From the NCBI GenBank assembly GCA_014058105.1, contig JACGCM010000669.1, forward strand, positions 3,658,001 through 3,722,000: 64,000 nt of DNA. Reading direction: 5' to 3'. The notes under the pieces were generated by a model. That model worked only from the letters and a program-made list of their open reading frames with translations, was not told the DNA's origin and did not search any database. A program made the translations under genes and the position numbers. Numbering within the stretch: the stretch's first letter is position 1; every line of letters begins with the position of its first letter. Shown here in pieces: positions 33,506 through 44,539 of the stretch. This DNA comes from Kingdonia uniflora (Eukaryota; Streptophyta; Magnoliopsida; Ranunculales; Circaeasteraceae).

Positions 33506-34667
33506 TAGCATACATCAAGCTACTAACCGCACTAGCATAAGGAACTTGACTCATATAATCACGTTCCTCATCAATGTTTGGAGACATAGAAGCCCTAAGC
33601 TTAAAATGATGAGCAAGGGGTGTACTTACAGATTTTTTGTTCCCATCAATACCAAGTCTCTGAAGTACCTTCCTCATATACGTCATCTGAGAGAGAGACA
33701 CCGCTCCCTTTTTTCTATCTCTATGAATCTCCATACGAGGAATCTTTTTTGCATCACCAAGATCCTTCATTTCAAATTCTTAACCTATTTATTTTTTCAG
33801 CTTATCAATCTCGCTTTTATGCTTACATGCAATAAGCATATCATTCACATACAAAAGCAAGTAAATAAAAGACCCGTCACGTAGCTTATGTAAGTAAACA
33901 CAATGGTCATAATGACTCCTCTTGTACTTCTGCCTAATCATAAACTGGTCAAATCGTTTGTACCATTGTCTTGGAAACTGCCTCAAACCGTACAATGACA
34001 TTCTCAGCTTACACACATAGTCTTCCTTCCCCGTAACTTTAAACCCACTAGGCTGAGTCATATAGATCTCTTCTTTCAAATTCTTATGTAAGAATGTCAT
34101 TTTAACATCGAGTTATTACAACTCCAAATCAAATTGCGCTACCAAGGCCAATAGGATACGAATGGAGGAGTGTTTCACCACCAGAGAAAAAACTTTATTG
34201 AAATATATCCCCTCCCTTTGAGCATAGCCTTTGGCTACAAGTCTTACCTTGAAGCGTATATCATCATCAAGAGATCCTTGTTTCTTTGTGTAGACCCATT
34301 TACAACCGATCACCTTCTTTCCCTTCGGCAATTTTAAAAGTTCCCAAATTCCATTCTTGAAAAGAGAATACATCTCTTCCTTCATCGCTCCCTCCCAATG
34401 TTTAGCCTCAGAACAGTAAATAACTCCCTTATAGGTGGAAGGAAAATCTTCTTCAATGACCGGAAGTGCATAAGCTACCATGGCCTTCACCTTTGGAAGC
34501 ACCATATTCTTTATAAGCCAACTCAGTTTACTTACATCCCTCTTTGGTTTACTCTTTGCGATTAACTCTACCACCAGAATCTCTTCATTCGTACTACTAA
34601 ATGTTCTGCCTTCATCTTTGTCTTCATCATTTGGAACATGAACTAATTGCTCATCACCCATTGTCAT
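33411..34667 (-). pseudogene. reverse transcriptase of the Copia element, catalytic box altered (YVND)
   Basis: Three frames cover the RT. 34667-34116 has KWVYTKKQGSLDD, VRLVAKGYAQREGI and SIRILLALVAQFDLEL. 34100-33789 has YMTQPSGF, LRMSLYGLRQFPRQWYKRFD and the catalytic box. 33770-33411 has MKDLGDAKKI and VSTPLAHHFKL. The box reads LLYVNDML, where Copia RTs have YVDDML; the first Asp is Asn (AAT, 33843-33845). With the frame breaks this makes the copy inactive. Confidence 0.92.
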
Positions 34668-34834
34668 ACCGGTAGATGATACCTCCTTTTATACGAAACT
34701 TTTTGGCCAATGTGAAGACGCATCAATCTCCACCAGCTGCAATACCTCGCTTATCATCTTCTCTGTATGCTCAAAACCATGTAACTTCATCATAAAACCT
34801 TATCAAAAGTAATATTTCTGCTCACAATAATATT

Positions 34835-36026
34835 TCAGTCTCTCGTATACCACAACTTATAGTATTTCACACCCTTCTTCTTACCCCAAAAAATAACTTT
34901 CCTTGCTCGTGGATCCAACTTACCATCCTTAACATAACAGTATGCCAACCACCCAAATATACGAAGAGTATCATAATCTGTAGCAGGTTCTTCTGACCAA
35001 GCTTCCATTGGTGGTTTACCCTCAATTGCAGTCGAAGGCAACCTATTAACGAGATAACATGCATATGTCAAAGCCTCAGCCCAGAACACCTTGCCCAACC
35101 CAGAATTGGATAACATGTACCGCACCTTTTCTAGCAAAGTACAGTTTGATCATGCGCTCAGCTACCCCATTTTGTTGCGGTGCCTCTCTAACCGTGAAGT
35201 GTTGAACTATCCTCTCATCCTGACATACTTGCAAGAATGGATTACTCATGTACTCCTCACTATTATCTGAACGGAGCAATTTGATCATTTTTTCGGTTTG
35301 AGTCTCAATCAACTTCTTTTGCATTATAAAAAATTTTAGGACTTCATCATTCCTCCACATAGTGTACAACACCCAAACACGCCTAGAAAAGTCATCCACA
35401 AAAGACATAAAGTAATATTTCCCCCCTAGTGATACATTCTTGGTGGGTCTCCAAACATCAGGTTGAACATAATCAAGGGTTCCACGAGTACGGTGGATCG
35501 CGGTGCTGAACTTAACCCTTGTCTGCTTACCCAGAATGCAATGTTCATAAAAATCCAATTTGCACATCTTGGCACCTCTCAAAAGCCACTGGTTCGTGAG
35601 AACTCTCAAAGACTTTTCTCCTGCATGCGCCAAACGCATGTGCCATAGCCGTGTGGTATCCTCCCTTCCCACAGTAGAAACTTCACCAAGAACAACTATA
35701 CCATCCAAATAGTACAAGTTGTTACTTCTCCTTTGGCCCTTTAATACAACCATGGCTTCCTTAAGAACCATTTTCACCTCATTCCTAGACACAACCTTGT
35801 AGCCTTTCACTTCAAGTAGCCCAATCGAGATAATGTTCTTCCTCATTGTCGAAATATACTGAACCTCATCAATCTCTTTAAACAACCCATTGTGTAACTT
35901 TAGTTGAATGGTACCTATCCCCATGATGCGGTAACGATTATCATTTCCCATCAACACCGCTCCACTTTCTAGCATTTTTAAACTATAAAATAAAAACCCT
36001 TTCGGGACAAATGTGATAAGTAACAC
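34835..36026 (-). pseudogene. integrase region of the Copia element
   Basis: The 316-codon frame 36026-35076 starts in a protease/linker region, has the GAG-pre-integrase finger (LWHMRLAHAGEKSLRVL, CKLDFYEHCILGKQ) and a D,D,E core: Asp in DYVQPDVWRPT, Asp in LLRSDNSEEYM, Glu in PQQNGVAERMIK. The frame 35137-34835 continues with FWAEALTYACYLVNRLPS. The frames differ by a shift near 35130. Confidence 0.9.
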
Positions 36027-36127
36027 CTGAATCTAAAATATTTTGTATCAATAACGCATGCACTAAATGTTATAGTAAAAGAGAAATCAGAATCATTACC
36101 TCCCGTTGTCGTGTCCTGAGCCACATT

Positions 36128-36988
36128 TATAGAAGAACCCATTTTCCCATTTCTTCTTCTTAAGAAGTGCGGGACATTCATTTTTCGAATGACCCATTTC
36201 CTTGCAAAATGCGTATTGGTCCTTTCCCAAGTTGCTTCAATTTCCAACACGACCTCTCGATTTCGACCGAGGGTTGTTACCAACCGGCTTCTTCTTGGCC
36301 GAAAATCTTCCTCGGACCGTTAATACTTTGGATTTAGACTTATCGGTCTCACGCTTCTCTTTCCTCTGGTACTCGTGATTTATAATGATCGTAGTCACAT
36401 CTGTGTATTTCAATAAACTTTTTTCATAAGTTATCGTCATAACAAAGTGCTCAAATTCTTTTGGAAGTGAGTTCAAGAACAAGAATGCCTTGTCTTCATC
36501 CCCAACTATCTTTTTAAGATTCACCAAGTCGGCTAACAACTTGGTGAAGTCATTCAAATGCTCCGACATACTAATCCCTTGCCTCATAGTGAAGCGGTAA
36601 AGCTTCGTCTTCAAGTGGAGTCGATTTTGGATACTCTTTACCAAGTACTTCTCCTCTAGAATCCTCCAATTTTTTTTTTTGTAGAAGTTTCATTCATCAC
36701 AAGGTACTTAATATCTTGAGCAAGACAAGAACGAATTTGGCCACAAGCCCTCTTGTTCATCTTCCTCTATACAATCTTCTCTATGTCATCCGGCTTGTCC
36801 TTCAATACCTCGTTTAAGTCTTGTTGCCTTAAGGCATCAATAACTTTACATCGCCACATGCCAAAGTTATTTGTGTCATTGAATTTCTCAACTTCAATCT
36901 TTGCATTATTGAACATCACCGTTGTATTCCTTTTCGGGGCTGAAGAACTCGACTCAACTACATATCCCATGTTTCTCCCAATTTTCAT
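36128..36988 (-). pseudogene. gag of the Copia element
   Basis: Two frames cover it. 36988-36767 starts MKIGRNMGYVV and has FNDTNNFGMWRCKVIDALRQQ (the F-x-G-x-N-(F/Y)-x-x-W motif of Copia Gag). 36644-36237 has KTKLYRFTMRQGISMSEHLNDF and LNSLPKEFEHFV. Past 36237 another frame reads FCKEMGHSKNECP, a CCHC knuckle missing its first Cys. A T-run near 36670 marks one frame break. Confidence 0.85.
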
Positions 36989-37063
36989 GAACTAACCAAA
37001 TTCCAAAACCAAATTGAAATTTAGAAACCCTAAGTTACCTCAAATTCATGCACCACCGAGGAA

Positions 37064-37085
37064 TCGACCGCGCTCTGACACCAAT
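37064..37085 (-). other. primer-binding site of the Copia element
   Basis: Minus strand TTGGTGTCAGAGCGCGGTC follows the 5' LTR directly. It resembles the usual TGGTATCAGAGC complement of initiator tRNA-Met with one change. Confidence 0.75.
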
Positions 37086-37604
37086 TGATGAGTCGCAAGC
37101 CCGGAAGTTAAAACTCCAACTCGATTTAGTTAGCTACAAATAAGCAACAATCAAAAAAATACACAATACACAAGTTTAAGGTGGTTCAGGAAATTGCCTA
37201 CGTCCACCGTACAAGAGAGAGAGGGTGAGAGAGAGAAAAAAGAAAAGAAAAAAAGAAGATGGAGATAGAGTTTATTCAAGGTCCTAGGTTATAATCACTC
37301 AAAGCCATTAGAGGTTCACTCAAGGATTTTCTCTCAAATAGATCTCACCAAAGGACTGACACCCAAAGAAACCTAAGTTCCCCTTTATATACTAGGGGAA
37401 CATAGTTACAATCGCTCAAATCTCAAGTCAAACAAGTGGTTCCCAACCCATCTTAAAAAATAAAGTTTTGTATTGTCGTTCGAACGACCCTGATAGTCGT
37501 TCGAACGAATTGGGTGGCTGGGCCAAAATTCTAGAGAGTAGTTAAAGGGGTCGTTCGAATGAAATCTGATAGTCATTTGAACGACCAAGGCAACAGTCCC
37601 CATA
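37086..37604 (-). repeat. right (5') LTR of the Copia element
   Basis: It is about 519 bp and matches 31916-32474, with a shorter GA-rich tract and a 5' terminal TG changed to TA. Confidence 0.88.
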
Positions 37605-37753
37605 CTTTTACGGTCTCGCAAAGTTCTCTTGTGAGCCTTCACAACCAGAAACAACTCCATAATCGTCAGATTCTCGAAATTATCGTCATTAATGACATCC
37701 AGAGTAGTGTCAGGAGCCTGCTGTGATCTGGTGAAAAAACCCGTCAATTCCAT
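37605..37753 (-). pseudogene. exon of an unidentified host gene, right of the Copia insertion
   Basis: From ATG 37753 the minus strand reads MELTGFFTRSQQAPDT and then ENLTIMELFLVVKAHKRTLR up to the AAAAG target site. Joined to the left flank, the exon would end at AAAAG followed by the GTGAGT donor. I do not recognise the product. Confidence 0.4.
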
Positions 37754-37813
37754 AGGGATCTTTGACCTTTGTTATGGCATTGGATGGATCCAAATGCACG
37801 GTGGGACAAACAT

Positions 37814-38655
37814 CTATAGTTCTATAGGATGATGTAATGCAAGGATCCCATTTTCTACGTTAAACACTAGCATGCCCTTGTCAGATTCTAGCTCCTTGCT
37901 GGTATAGTATATACAGTTTGGCCTGTAACTAGGGAAGTTAGACGCGGAGATAGAAACAGTTGAACTACAGTCGATGAATATCATGTTCCCGCATAACGTC
38001 TTCACCTCAACCCAATTTTTTTCAACTAGGTTCATCTTGAACATAGAAGAATCCGCATTACTTAACTTTATGACCAACAACATGTCCCCCAACAATTCCA
38101 CAATATACACCTTGAATGAAATCGGAGAAGGATTTGCGACTAAGATTTTCTTCGGCCGACTAGGATGGATATCAATAACGAAAACCATATGAGAGTAAGA
38201 AACAACGTAAAACAAACCTTTACAATATAAAACATCAACAGGAGCCACATTCCATCGTCTCCCTTCTATAAAATACCAAGCTTTGTCTTCGACCTTGAAA
38301 AAGGCTAATCTAATACTGCCCCTAAAGGAAATTGCCATCAAGGAAAAATTGAATAACCTTGACATTACAATCTTATCAATGTACATAAACTGACCCTTAT
38401 TATCAATAATAGTGGGAATCAGGATTTTCAAAATTGTAAAGCTTTTCATAGGAGATGTTGTAAACGCCCAATTAATTATCCGGGGAGAAACATGAGAAGG
38501 GGTAGATGGGGATTAAAAAGAGTCTTATGGTTTTCGATGAAGACCGATCGTAATCGAATGTAAACAAGACTGAACCAAATGAAATCCTCAGCGCTAAATA
38601 TCTTGTTGAAAATCATAGATAGAAGATGGTCTGGAAGATCCAAACATTGGTTACG
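37814..38655 (-). pseudogene. F-box / DUF295 protein relic
   Basis: The minus strand from about 38655 reads LDLPDHLLSMIFNKIF and FIWFSLVYIRLRSVF, an F-box (LPDDLL-x-x-I plus a C-x-x-WR-like end). A stop and a frameshift follow. The frame 38449-37814 (211 codons) has FNFSLMAISF, RLAFFKVEDKAWYFIEG, DVLYCKGLFYVVSYS and MVFVIDIHP, the beta-propeller blocks of plant DUF295 proteins. The middle part of the usual DUF295 region is missing. Such proteins act as substrate adaptors of SCF ubiquitin ligases. No clear start codon precedes the F-box. Confidence 0.75.
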
Positions 38656-38920
38656 ATCTAAATCAAGGGAACTAATGTTGGTTTTGGGATTGAAATCTCT
38701 TCTATGATTTAGAGATTTTATTTTTATTTTTTCCCTATTTGTTCTTCCAAAAGGGGAAGAAATTAAAATTTTAGGGTTTTACATCTTCTGCGTAAATCGA
38801 ATTCGAGCCTGAATATGATATTGTGCTTCAGCTCCTTATTAACTAGTCATAGCTTACAAGATCTTGTATAAGCAGGTTCTCCCTAATCTTCTTCCACAAG
38901 TTTGACTTTGGAATGTATTG

Positions 38921-39601
38921 TGTAATAGCCTATTTTTGTAGAGACCAAAAATAGTGTTTTACACCCTTGAAATGGAGAATGTTGTAGATGAAATAGCTAT
39001 AAACACAAAGTTTTAGGGTGGAAAACCCTTGAATGGGTAAAAAACTACGACCTCTCCTGAAAATTTTAGAAAGAGAGATGCTTATAGATGTTTGCTAGCT
39101 ATTACATAGAAGAGAGATTTAGAAAAGATCTCTCAGCAGTTCTCCCTAATCTGTAGCTATCTAGTCTTATTTATAGGTCTTATAATATGATCGTTATTAT
39201 TTTAATGAGGAACGTTACAATATGTGAACTTGATGAGTCTTCTTAATGGTCGAGTAACGGCTTGAGTAACTCTTCTTCCTTGTAACCGCTCCATAATGTG
39301 TCATAAATGGCCACGTGTTTGTTGACGAGATCGAAGTACTGCAGATTTATAAAATCGAAGTACTGTAGCAGGTCAAAGTATTGCAGCAGGTCGGATTACT
39401 GTAGCAGTTTGGTACTGTAGCAGTTCAAGTTAATGTAGCTGTTACTATTCAAAGTATTGTAGTTGTGGTAGTTCGAAGTACTGTAGCAGGTCGGATTACT
39501 GTAGCAGTTCGGGTTAATGTAGTTGTTACTATTCAAAGTACTGTAGCTGTAGTAGTTCAAAGTACTGTAGCAGGTCGGAGTATTGGAAATAGGTCACCAC
39601 A
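38921..39601 (-). repeat. left (3') LTR of element C
   Basis: TGTAATAGCC...CACCACA. The R-U5 side is A-like (TTTTTGTAGAGACC), and the U3 minisatellite side is B-like. Confidence 0.9.
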
Positions 39602-39875
39602 TTCACCCCATCTCAGCCAATAGCACGAGAAGCATCAAAAGGGAGTGGTGTTGGTTGAGACATATCTTTGATCTTTGGATATGTAAATTGCATGGTTGAA
39701 GCAACTGCTGTAAGAGAATGTATTATAATGTATGATAATTGATGATAATGTATGATAATATAGTAGAATGGATGATCATGTATGATACTGTAGTAGAATG
39801 GATGATCATGTATGATAATGTAGTAGAATGGATCATCATGTATGATAATGTAGTAGTAGAATATATGCTAATATG

Positions 39876-40440
39876 TATTGAATATTGCATAGCTGAATGG
39901 CGTCTCTGCTAGATCGAATTGATTGACTCAATAAGCGACCCTCGGAGAGCGTGTATATTTGATGAGCTATGATGCAGATCCCTATTACAGGTCGAGCTGA
40001 GCGACCGTGATGAGACATGTATTGAATATTGCATAGCTGAATGGCGTCTCTGCCAGATCGAATTGATTGACTCAATAAGCGACCCTCGGAGAGCGTGTAT
40101 ATTTGAAGAGCTATGAGGCAGGTCCCAGTTATAGGTTAAGCGGAGCGACCGTGATGGGACATGTATTAAATATGGCATAGCTGAATGGCATCTCTGCCAC
40201 ATCGAATTGGTTGACTCAATAAGCGACCTTCGGAGAGCGAGTATATTTGAAGAGTTATAAGGCAGGCCCCGATTATAGGTCGAGCGGAGCGACCGTGATG
40301 GGATATGTATTGAATATGGCATAGCTGAATGACGTCTCTGCCAGATCGATTTGATTGACTCAATAAACGATCCTCGGAGAGCATGTATATTTGAAGAGCT
40401 ATGATGTAGATCCCAGTAATGAGATATGTTAAATGTTGAA
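39876..40440. repeat. 144-bp tandem repeat array of element C
   Basis: Anchors at 39876, 40020, 40164 and 40308, period 144 bp, about four units. The first two match element B closely; the later two carry GATGGGAC and GCGGAGCGACC variants closer to the array of element A. Confidence 0.88.
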
Positions 40441-40519
40441 TGTAGGTTGGACTGGTTGAACCAATAACCAACTTTGTAGAATGTGTTTTGTTTGATCGAA
40501 TTGGACGTACCAATAATCG

Positions 40520-41110
40520 ACCTGTAAGATGTTGGTCGAGCTCGCCCCGAGTATGAGTTAAGTTGATTAATCTTGAGCCCGAAGTTTAGGTTGAACGTTT
40601 GCATCTGAAGATGAGGTCGGGTTCGTCCAGAGTATAAGTTTGAATAAGTTGTAATCGCCTCGAGTACCTTTACCTCGAGCGCCTTAATAATGTTTGTTGA
40701 AAAGATAGGGTTCCCCCCGAGTATAGCTTGAATGAGTTGTAATCGCCTCGAGTACCTCGATCTCGAGCGGCTTAATAATGTGATTTGATATTGTTGAAAA
40801 GATGATATCAAGCATTGAGTCTGAAGGTGGAGTCGGGTTCGCCCCGTGTATAATCTTGATTACCGAGCTCGATAATAAGTTTGTCATCGCCTCGAGTACC
40901 TCAACCTCGAGCGCCTTCATAATGTGGTTTGATGTTGTTTGAAAAGATGAAGCCGAGCATTAAGTCTGAATCGGAAGTTGGGCTCGCCCCGAGTATGATT
41001 GAATGTGCTGGTCGAGCGTTGTGTCTGAATCTGAAGTTGGGCTCGCCCCGAGTATAGCTTGAATGAGTTGTTATCACCTCGAGTACCTCGACCTCGAGCG
41101 TCTTCAAAAT
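40520..41110. repeat. CTCGCCCCGAG / CTCGAGTACCTCGACCTCGAG repeat region of element C
   Basis: Same repeat type as 2030-3610 in element B: CGCCCCGAGTATAGCTTGAATGAG and CGCCTCGAGTACCTCGA units with variable spacers. Its long minus-strand frames are repeat translations. Confidence 0.7.
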
Positions 41111-42897
41111 TTGGTTTGAATTTTCTGTTTGGCTTGAGATTCATATTAGTCTCTGTTGATTCTGTTGCTGCTGAAACTGAAGTAATAGTTGTTGTTGTTG
41201 TGAACTTGGCATATTAGTTGTAGTAGTAGTTGTTGGTCTTTTGCATCTGTTCGTCATTTATGGGCTTGGTCGAAGAACTTTGTTATTGTTTGTTGGTTCG
41301 GGTTCATCGAGCTTCGTTGAATAAGATTGTTGTCGTTTGTTAATTCGGGTTCATCATCGTTTATGAGCTTCATCAGCTCGATTTAAAGATAAGTCGATCT
41401 GTAAAAAGTCTTCACGAACTGTTGATGTTTGAACTGTTGATGTTGTCGTAGTTTGATATCTTTTGTTCACCACAAGGATCTTGAAATCGAGTTGTTGGTG
41501 TTGTCGTAGTTGCAATTGCCACGAGTACCTCGACCTCGAGCGCCTTAGTAATGTTGTTAAAAATATTGGGCTTACCCCGAAGTATAAATACAGTCTGAAG
41601 CTAGGCATTATAATGTTGTATGTTGGAGAATTTTGGCACCACAGTGCCATACCCTGTGTCGGTCTTGATGATAAAAATACTGCTCCCATTGTTAATGGTG
41701 AGGGTACAAGTGCAATCGCATCAACGAGTACGAGTATAAATTTCTCCTTCAGATATCCATTAGAGTACGGCTAATAATTGTGGCTAACAACTGCCGCTTC
41801 AGCAACATCGTTGGAACTGTAACTGATCAGGTGCATGAATAAGGAACAACGTGACGACGACGGCTAGTTCCCATTTTTAAAGGCTGAGCACGATATCGAA
41901 GCAAGGTGTAACCAACGCTGATGATATCGAATTGTTGATGCAGAAATCATTTGAGCTTTGAAAGCTTTTCAAACTGTTGCTATTGTTGTAGCAGCTGCTT
42001 TCACGAACTGTTAATAGGCTTTTACACGATATTCCCAAACTGTTTGAGACTTTTCGAACTGTAGAAATCATCACACCACCACGAACTATCGGCGGTGAAT
42101 CAATTCAAACTAAGATTGAAGCTGTAAATCGTATGTGGTTTTAGCTCGAGAAAGGCTGAGTTCAAGTTCTGTAAAATGCGAATGCAAGGTCGAGATTTCG
42201 AAGTTTCAAGTTCGATTAAAAAGACGAGCTCGAATTGTGAAACAAATAACTGAGCTTGAATCAGATGATGCATAGCTGCGTGCTGAAACAAATGGAATGA
42301 TTGTCCGTTGTCGGGCTCGAAGGAGCAAAAATTAGGTTTGCGAACTGTAAGACTACCTTCATGAACTGTAAGACTGCCTTCACGAAATGTAAGACTGCTG
42401 ATGTAAGACTGCCTTTACGAACTGTATAAAATGGGGTTTGCAAACTGTAAGACTGCTCCTGAAATCTATGAATTCGAACTGCTGCTAATGAGCTGAAGGT
42501 CTAAATGAAATGCTGCTTTTGTAGAGGTAGTTCGTCTAAGTTTTACGAACTGCAAAAATCATCGTATCATCGCGAACTGTTGAATTGCTGCTGAATTGTC
42601 GACTTCGATCTGCAAATTATATTTGGCTTTCACGAAATTCTTCTGCCGAATGTTATGCCAAAGATAGATGTCAATCACGAACTGTTGCTACAAGAGTGAA
42701 TGGGGTTGACAGATCTGAATCTTGGGGTCCTCCTCTTGTTTCTGAACATTGGGTTGACAGATCTGAACATTGGCTTTGATTTGAGGAGCCCTCAATTGGA
42801 ATCATAACTCGCATTGGCAAAGCTGTTGATGGTGAACTAATGCGACCTGAACATTTATTACAATCAATTGTTGATCTGAACATTGATGGAGTTACAA
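41111..42897. other. non-coding interior of element C
   Basis: Repeat-rich sequence with many CGAACTGT motifs and a short GTAAGACTGCCTTCACGAACT repeat (42340-42450). A plus-strand stretch at about 42780-42900 reads PSIGIITRIGKAVDGELMRPE and could be a captured gene piece, but I cannot name it. Confidence 0.4.
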
Positions 42898-43116
42898 TCA
42901 GGTTGAATTTGAGCTTGTTGTTATTTGGAGATGACGATGACGATGATGTTTGTGATAATCTGAAATTTTATCTAGATTCAGAGAGAGAGGCTTTGTTTGC
43001 TCGGCCCCACTAGAGGACTGTGATATAAGCTCGGCGTTGGCTTGGTTTCGTCGTATGGTTGCTCCGGTGGTGCCATCGATCCGGACGATTTGTATGTTCT
43101 GATCTTGATTTGCCAT
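42898..43116 (-). pseudogene. gag start of element C
   Basis: A 72-codon frame begins MANQDQNIQIVRIDGTTGAT about 50 bp from the PBS, equivalent to MANQDK in element A. It loses similarity after a few dozen codons, so only the start of gag remains. Such short gag starts often overlap packaging signals. Confidence 0.65.
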
Positions 43117-43164
43117 TCTTTATAAAAAAATTAACTGGTTGGAGAACAATGAGTATAACCTTCG

Positions 43165-43182
43165 TTCCCACAGACGGCGCCA
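43165..43182 (-). other. primer-binding site of element C
   Basis: TGGCGCCGTCTGTGGGAA on the minus strand, identical to the sites of elements A and B. Confidence 0.85.
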
Positions 43183-43184
43183 AA

Positions 43185-43891
43185 TGTAATAGCCTATTTT
43201 CGTAGAGACCGACCTTGAAATGGAGAATGTTGTAGATGAAATAGCTATAAACACAAAGTTTTAGCGTGAAAAACCCCTGAATGGGTAAAAAACCACGACC
43301 TCTCTTGAGGATTTTAGAAAGAGAGATGTTTATAAATGTTTGCTAGCTATTACATAGAGAGAAATGTAGAAAAGATCTCTCAGTACTCCCCCCTAATTTG
43401 TAGCTGTCTAGTCTTATTTATAGGTCTTATAATATGACCGTTATTGTTTTAATGAGGAACGTTACAATATGTGAACTTGATGAGTCTTCATAATGGTCGA
43501 GTAATGGCTTGAGTAACTCCTCTTCCTCGTAACCGCTCCATAATGTGTCATAAATGGCCACGTGTTTGTTGAGGAGATCGAAGTACTATAGATTTATCAG
43601 TTTGAAGTACTATAGCTGGTCGGATATTGTAGCAGTTCAGGGGGAACTGTAGCAGGTCAGATTACTGTAATAGGTCAGAGTACTGTAGCAGGTCGGATTA
43701 CTATAGCAGTTCGGGTTAATGTAGCAGCTACTATTCAAAGTACTATAGCTGTAGTAGTTTGAAGTTACAGTAGCAGCAGGTCGGATTACTGTAGCAGTTC
43801 GGGTTAATGTAGCTGTTACTATTCAAAGTACTGTAGCTGTAGTAGTTCAAAGTACTGTAGCGGGTGGGAGTATTGGAGATAGGTCACCACA
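43185..43891 (-). repeat. right (5') LTR of element C
   Basis: TGTAATAGCC...CACCACA, 707 bp. It lacks a short block after GTAGAGACCGA that the left LTR retains, and it has a longer U3 minisatellite. Confidence 0.9.
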
Positions 43892-44194
43892 TATCGAACT
43901 TCAATAAAGTTGCATTGATCAAGTAAAGGTTGTGCCTCGCTTTGTAAGTAAGATAGACCTTCATTCATTTGTGTCCTCTCTGTATCGTATGAAGTATAGT
44001 GTTTTAATAAAGGAACTTGTCCTATTTGAGATTGGAGAACGCATCGATGTCTACGTATTTTGTTGTTTGAATATTTTCATCACTGACAAGACCATCCACA
44101 TTACACATAGTAGCTTCAATCAGTCCCTTGCAAATTATGGCCCTCATTTATTTTATTTTATTTTGAAATCTAAAAGTGTACAGTATTTTGACCA

Positions 44195-44345
44195 TTGTCC
44201 AATTAGTCTCTCAGGGCTCATCACGGTACCTCCACAAGTCAGACGCTCCCCCGGTGTTTGGGTTTCGAACTCGTGACCACCCTCTTCAAGAGATGGTCCG
44301 AAACTACTAGTCCGACCCAAAAGAGATGTTAAAGCCCACATTGGG
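44195..44345 (-). mobile_element. possible tRNA-derived SINE
   Basis: On the minus strand, AGAGGGTGGTCACGAGTTCGAAACCC followed by GGGGGAGCGTC resembles the polymerase III B box (GGTTCGAANNCC type) and downstream part of plant SINEs. I could not delimit an A box, a tail or a TSD. Confidence 0.35.
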
Positions 44346-44539
44346 GTGCTTAAAATCTTTCATAAGCTCTTATGACCCTCATAACACGGATATGGTGTCA
44401 AATAGAGATTTTGGCAACTTCATTTCAAGTTGTGCCGATCACAGTTACACTTTGTCCTTTGGACCATTGGTACCCATCATTCGATACAATGAAATTTCAA
44501 AATCCCTGCTTTCGACATCGTCGAGTATGGTTGAAAAGT

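Larger units (their letters stand above)
31916..37604 (-). mobile_element. Copia retrotransposon (Tork/Tnt1-like)
   Basis: LTRs at 31916-32474 and 37086-37604 are flanked by a perfect TSD, AAAAG on the minus strand (CTTTT at 31911-31915 and 37605-37609). The right LTR end carries TA where the left copy has TG. Minus-strand order is gag, protease remnant, integrase, RT, RNase H, which is Copia order. RT and RNase H motifs (VSTPLAHHFKL, SSLMYAMVCTRSDISQAVG, CDSQSTIFLAKD) resemble tobacco Tnt1. Stops and frameshifts break it into seven or more frames. It inserted into the 3' end of an exon of a minus-strand gene. Confidence 0.92.
38921..43891 (-). mobile_element. element C: second Tat-type LTR retrotransposon without pol
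   Basis: LTRs at 38921-39601 and 43185-43891 are flanked by TATTG (38916-38920) and TATCG (43892-43896), a 5-bp duplication with one change. The PBS (43165-43182) gives minus orientation. The interior starts with 400 bp nearly identical to element B (39602 onward versus 987 onward), then the 144-bp array and the CTCGCCCCGAG region, then unique repeat-rich sequence and a gag start. There is no protease, RT or integrase. Confidence 0.9.

Noticed and set aside
39909..40811. A 300-codon minus-strand frame
   Set aside because: It runs through the 144-bp array, whose unit length is a multiple of three, and translates the repeats. The same holds for frames at 1221-2017, 14325-14597, 14657-14920 and 14727-15002.
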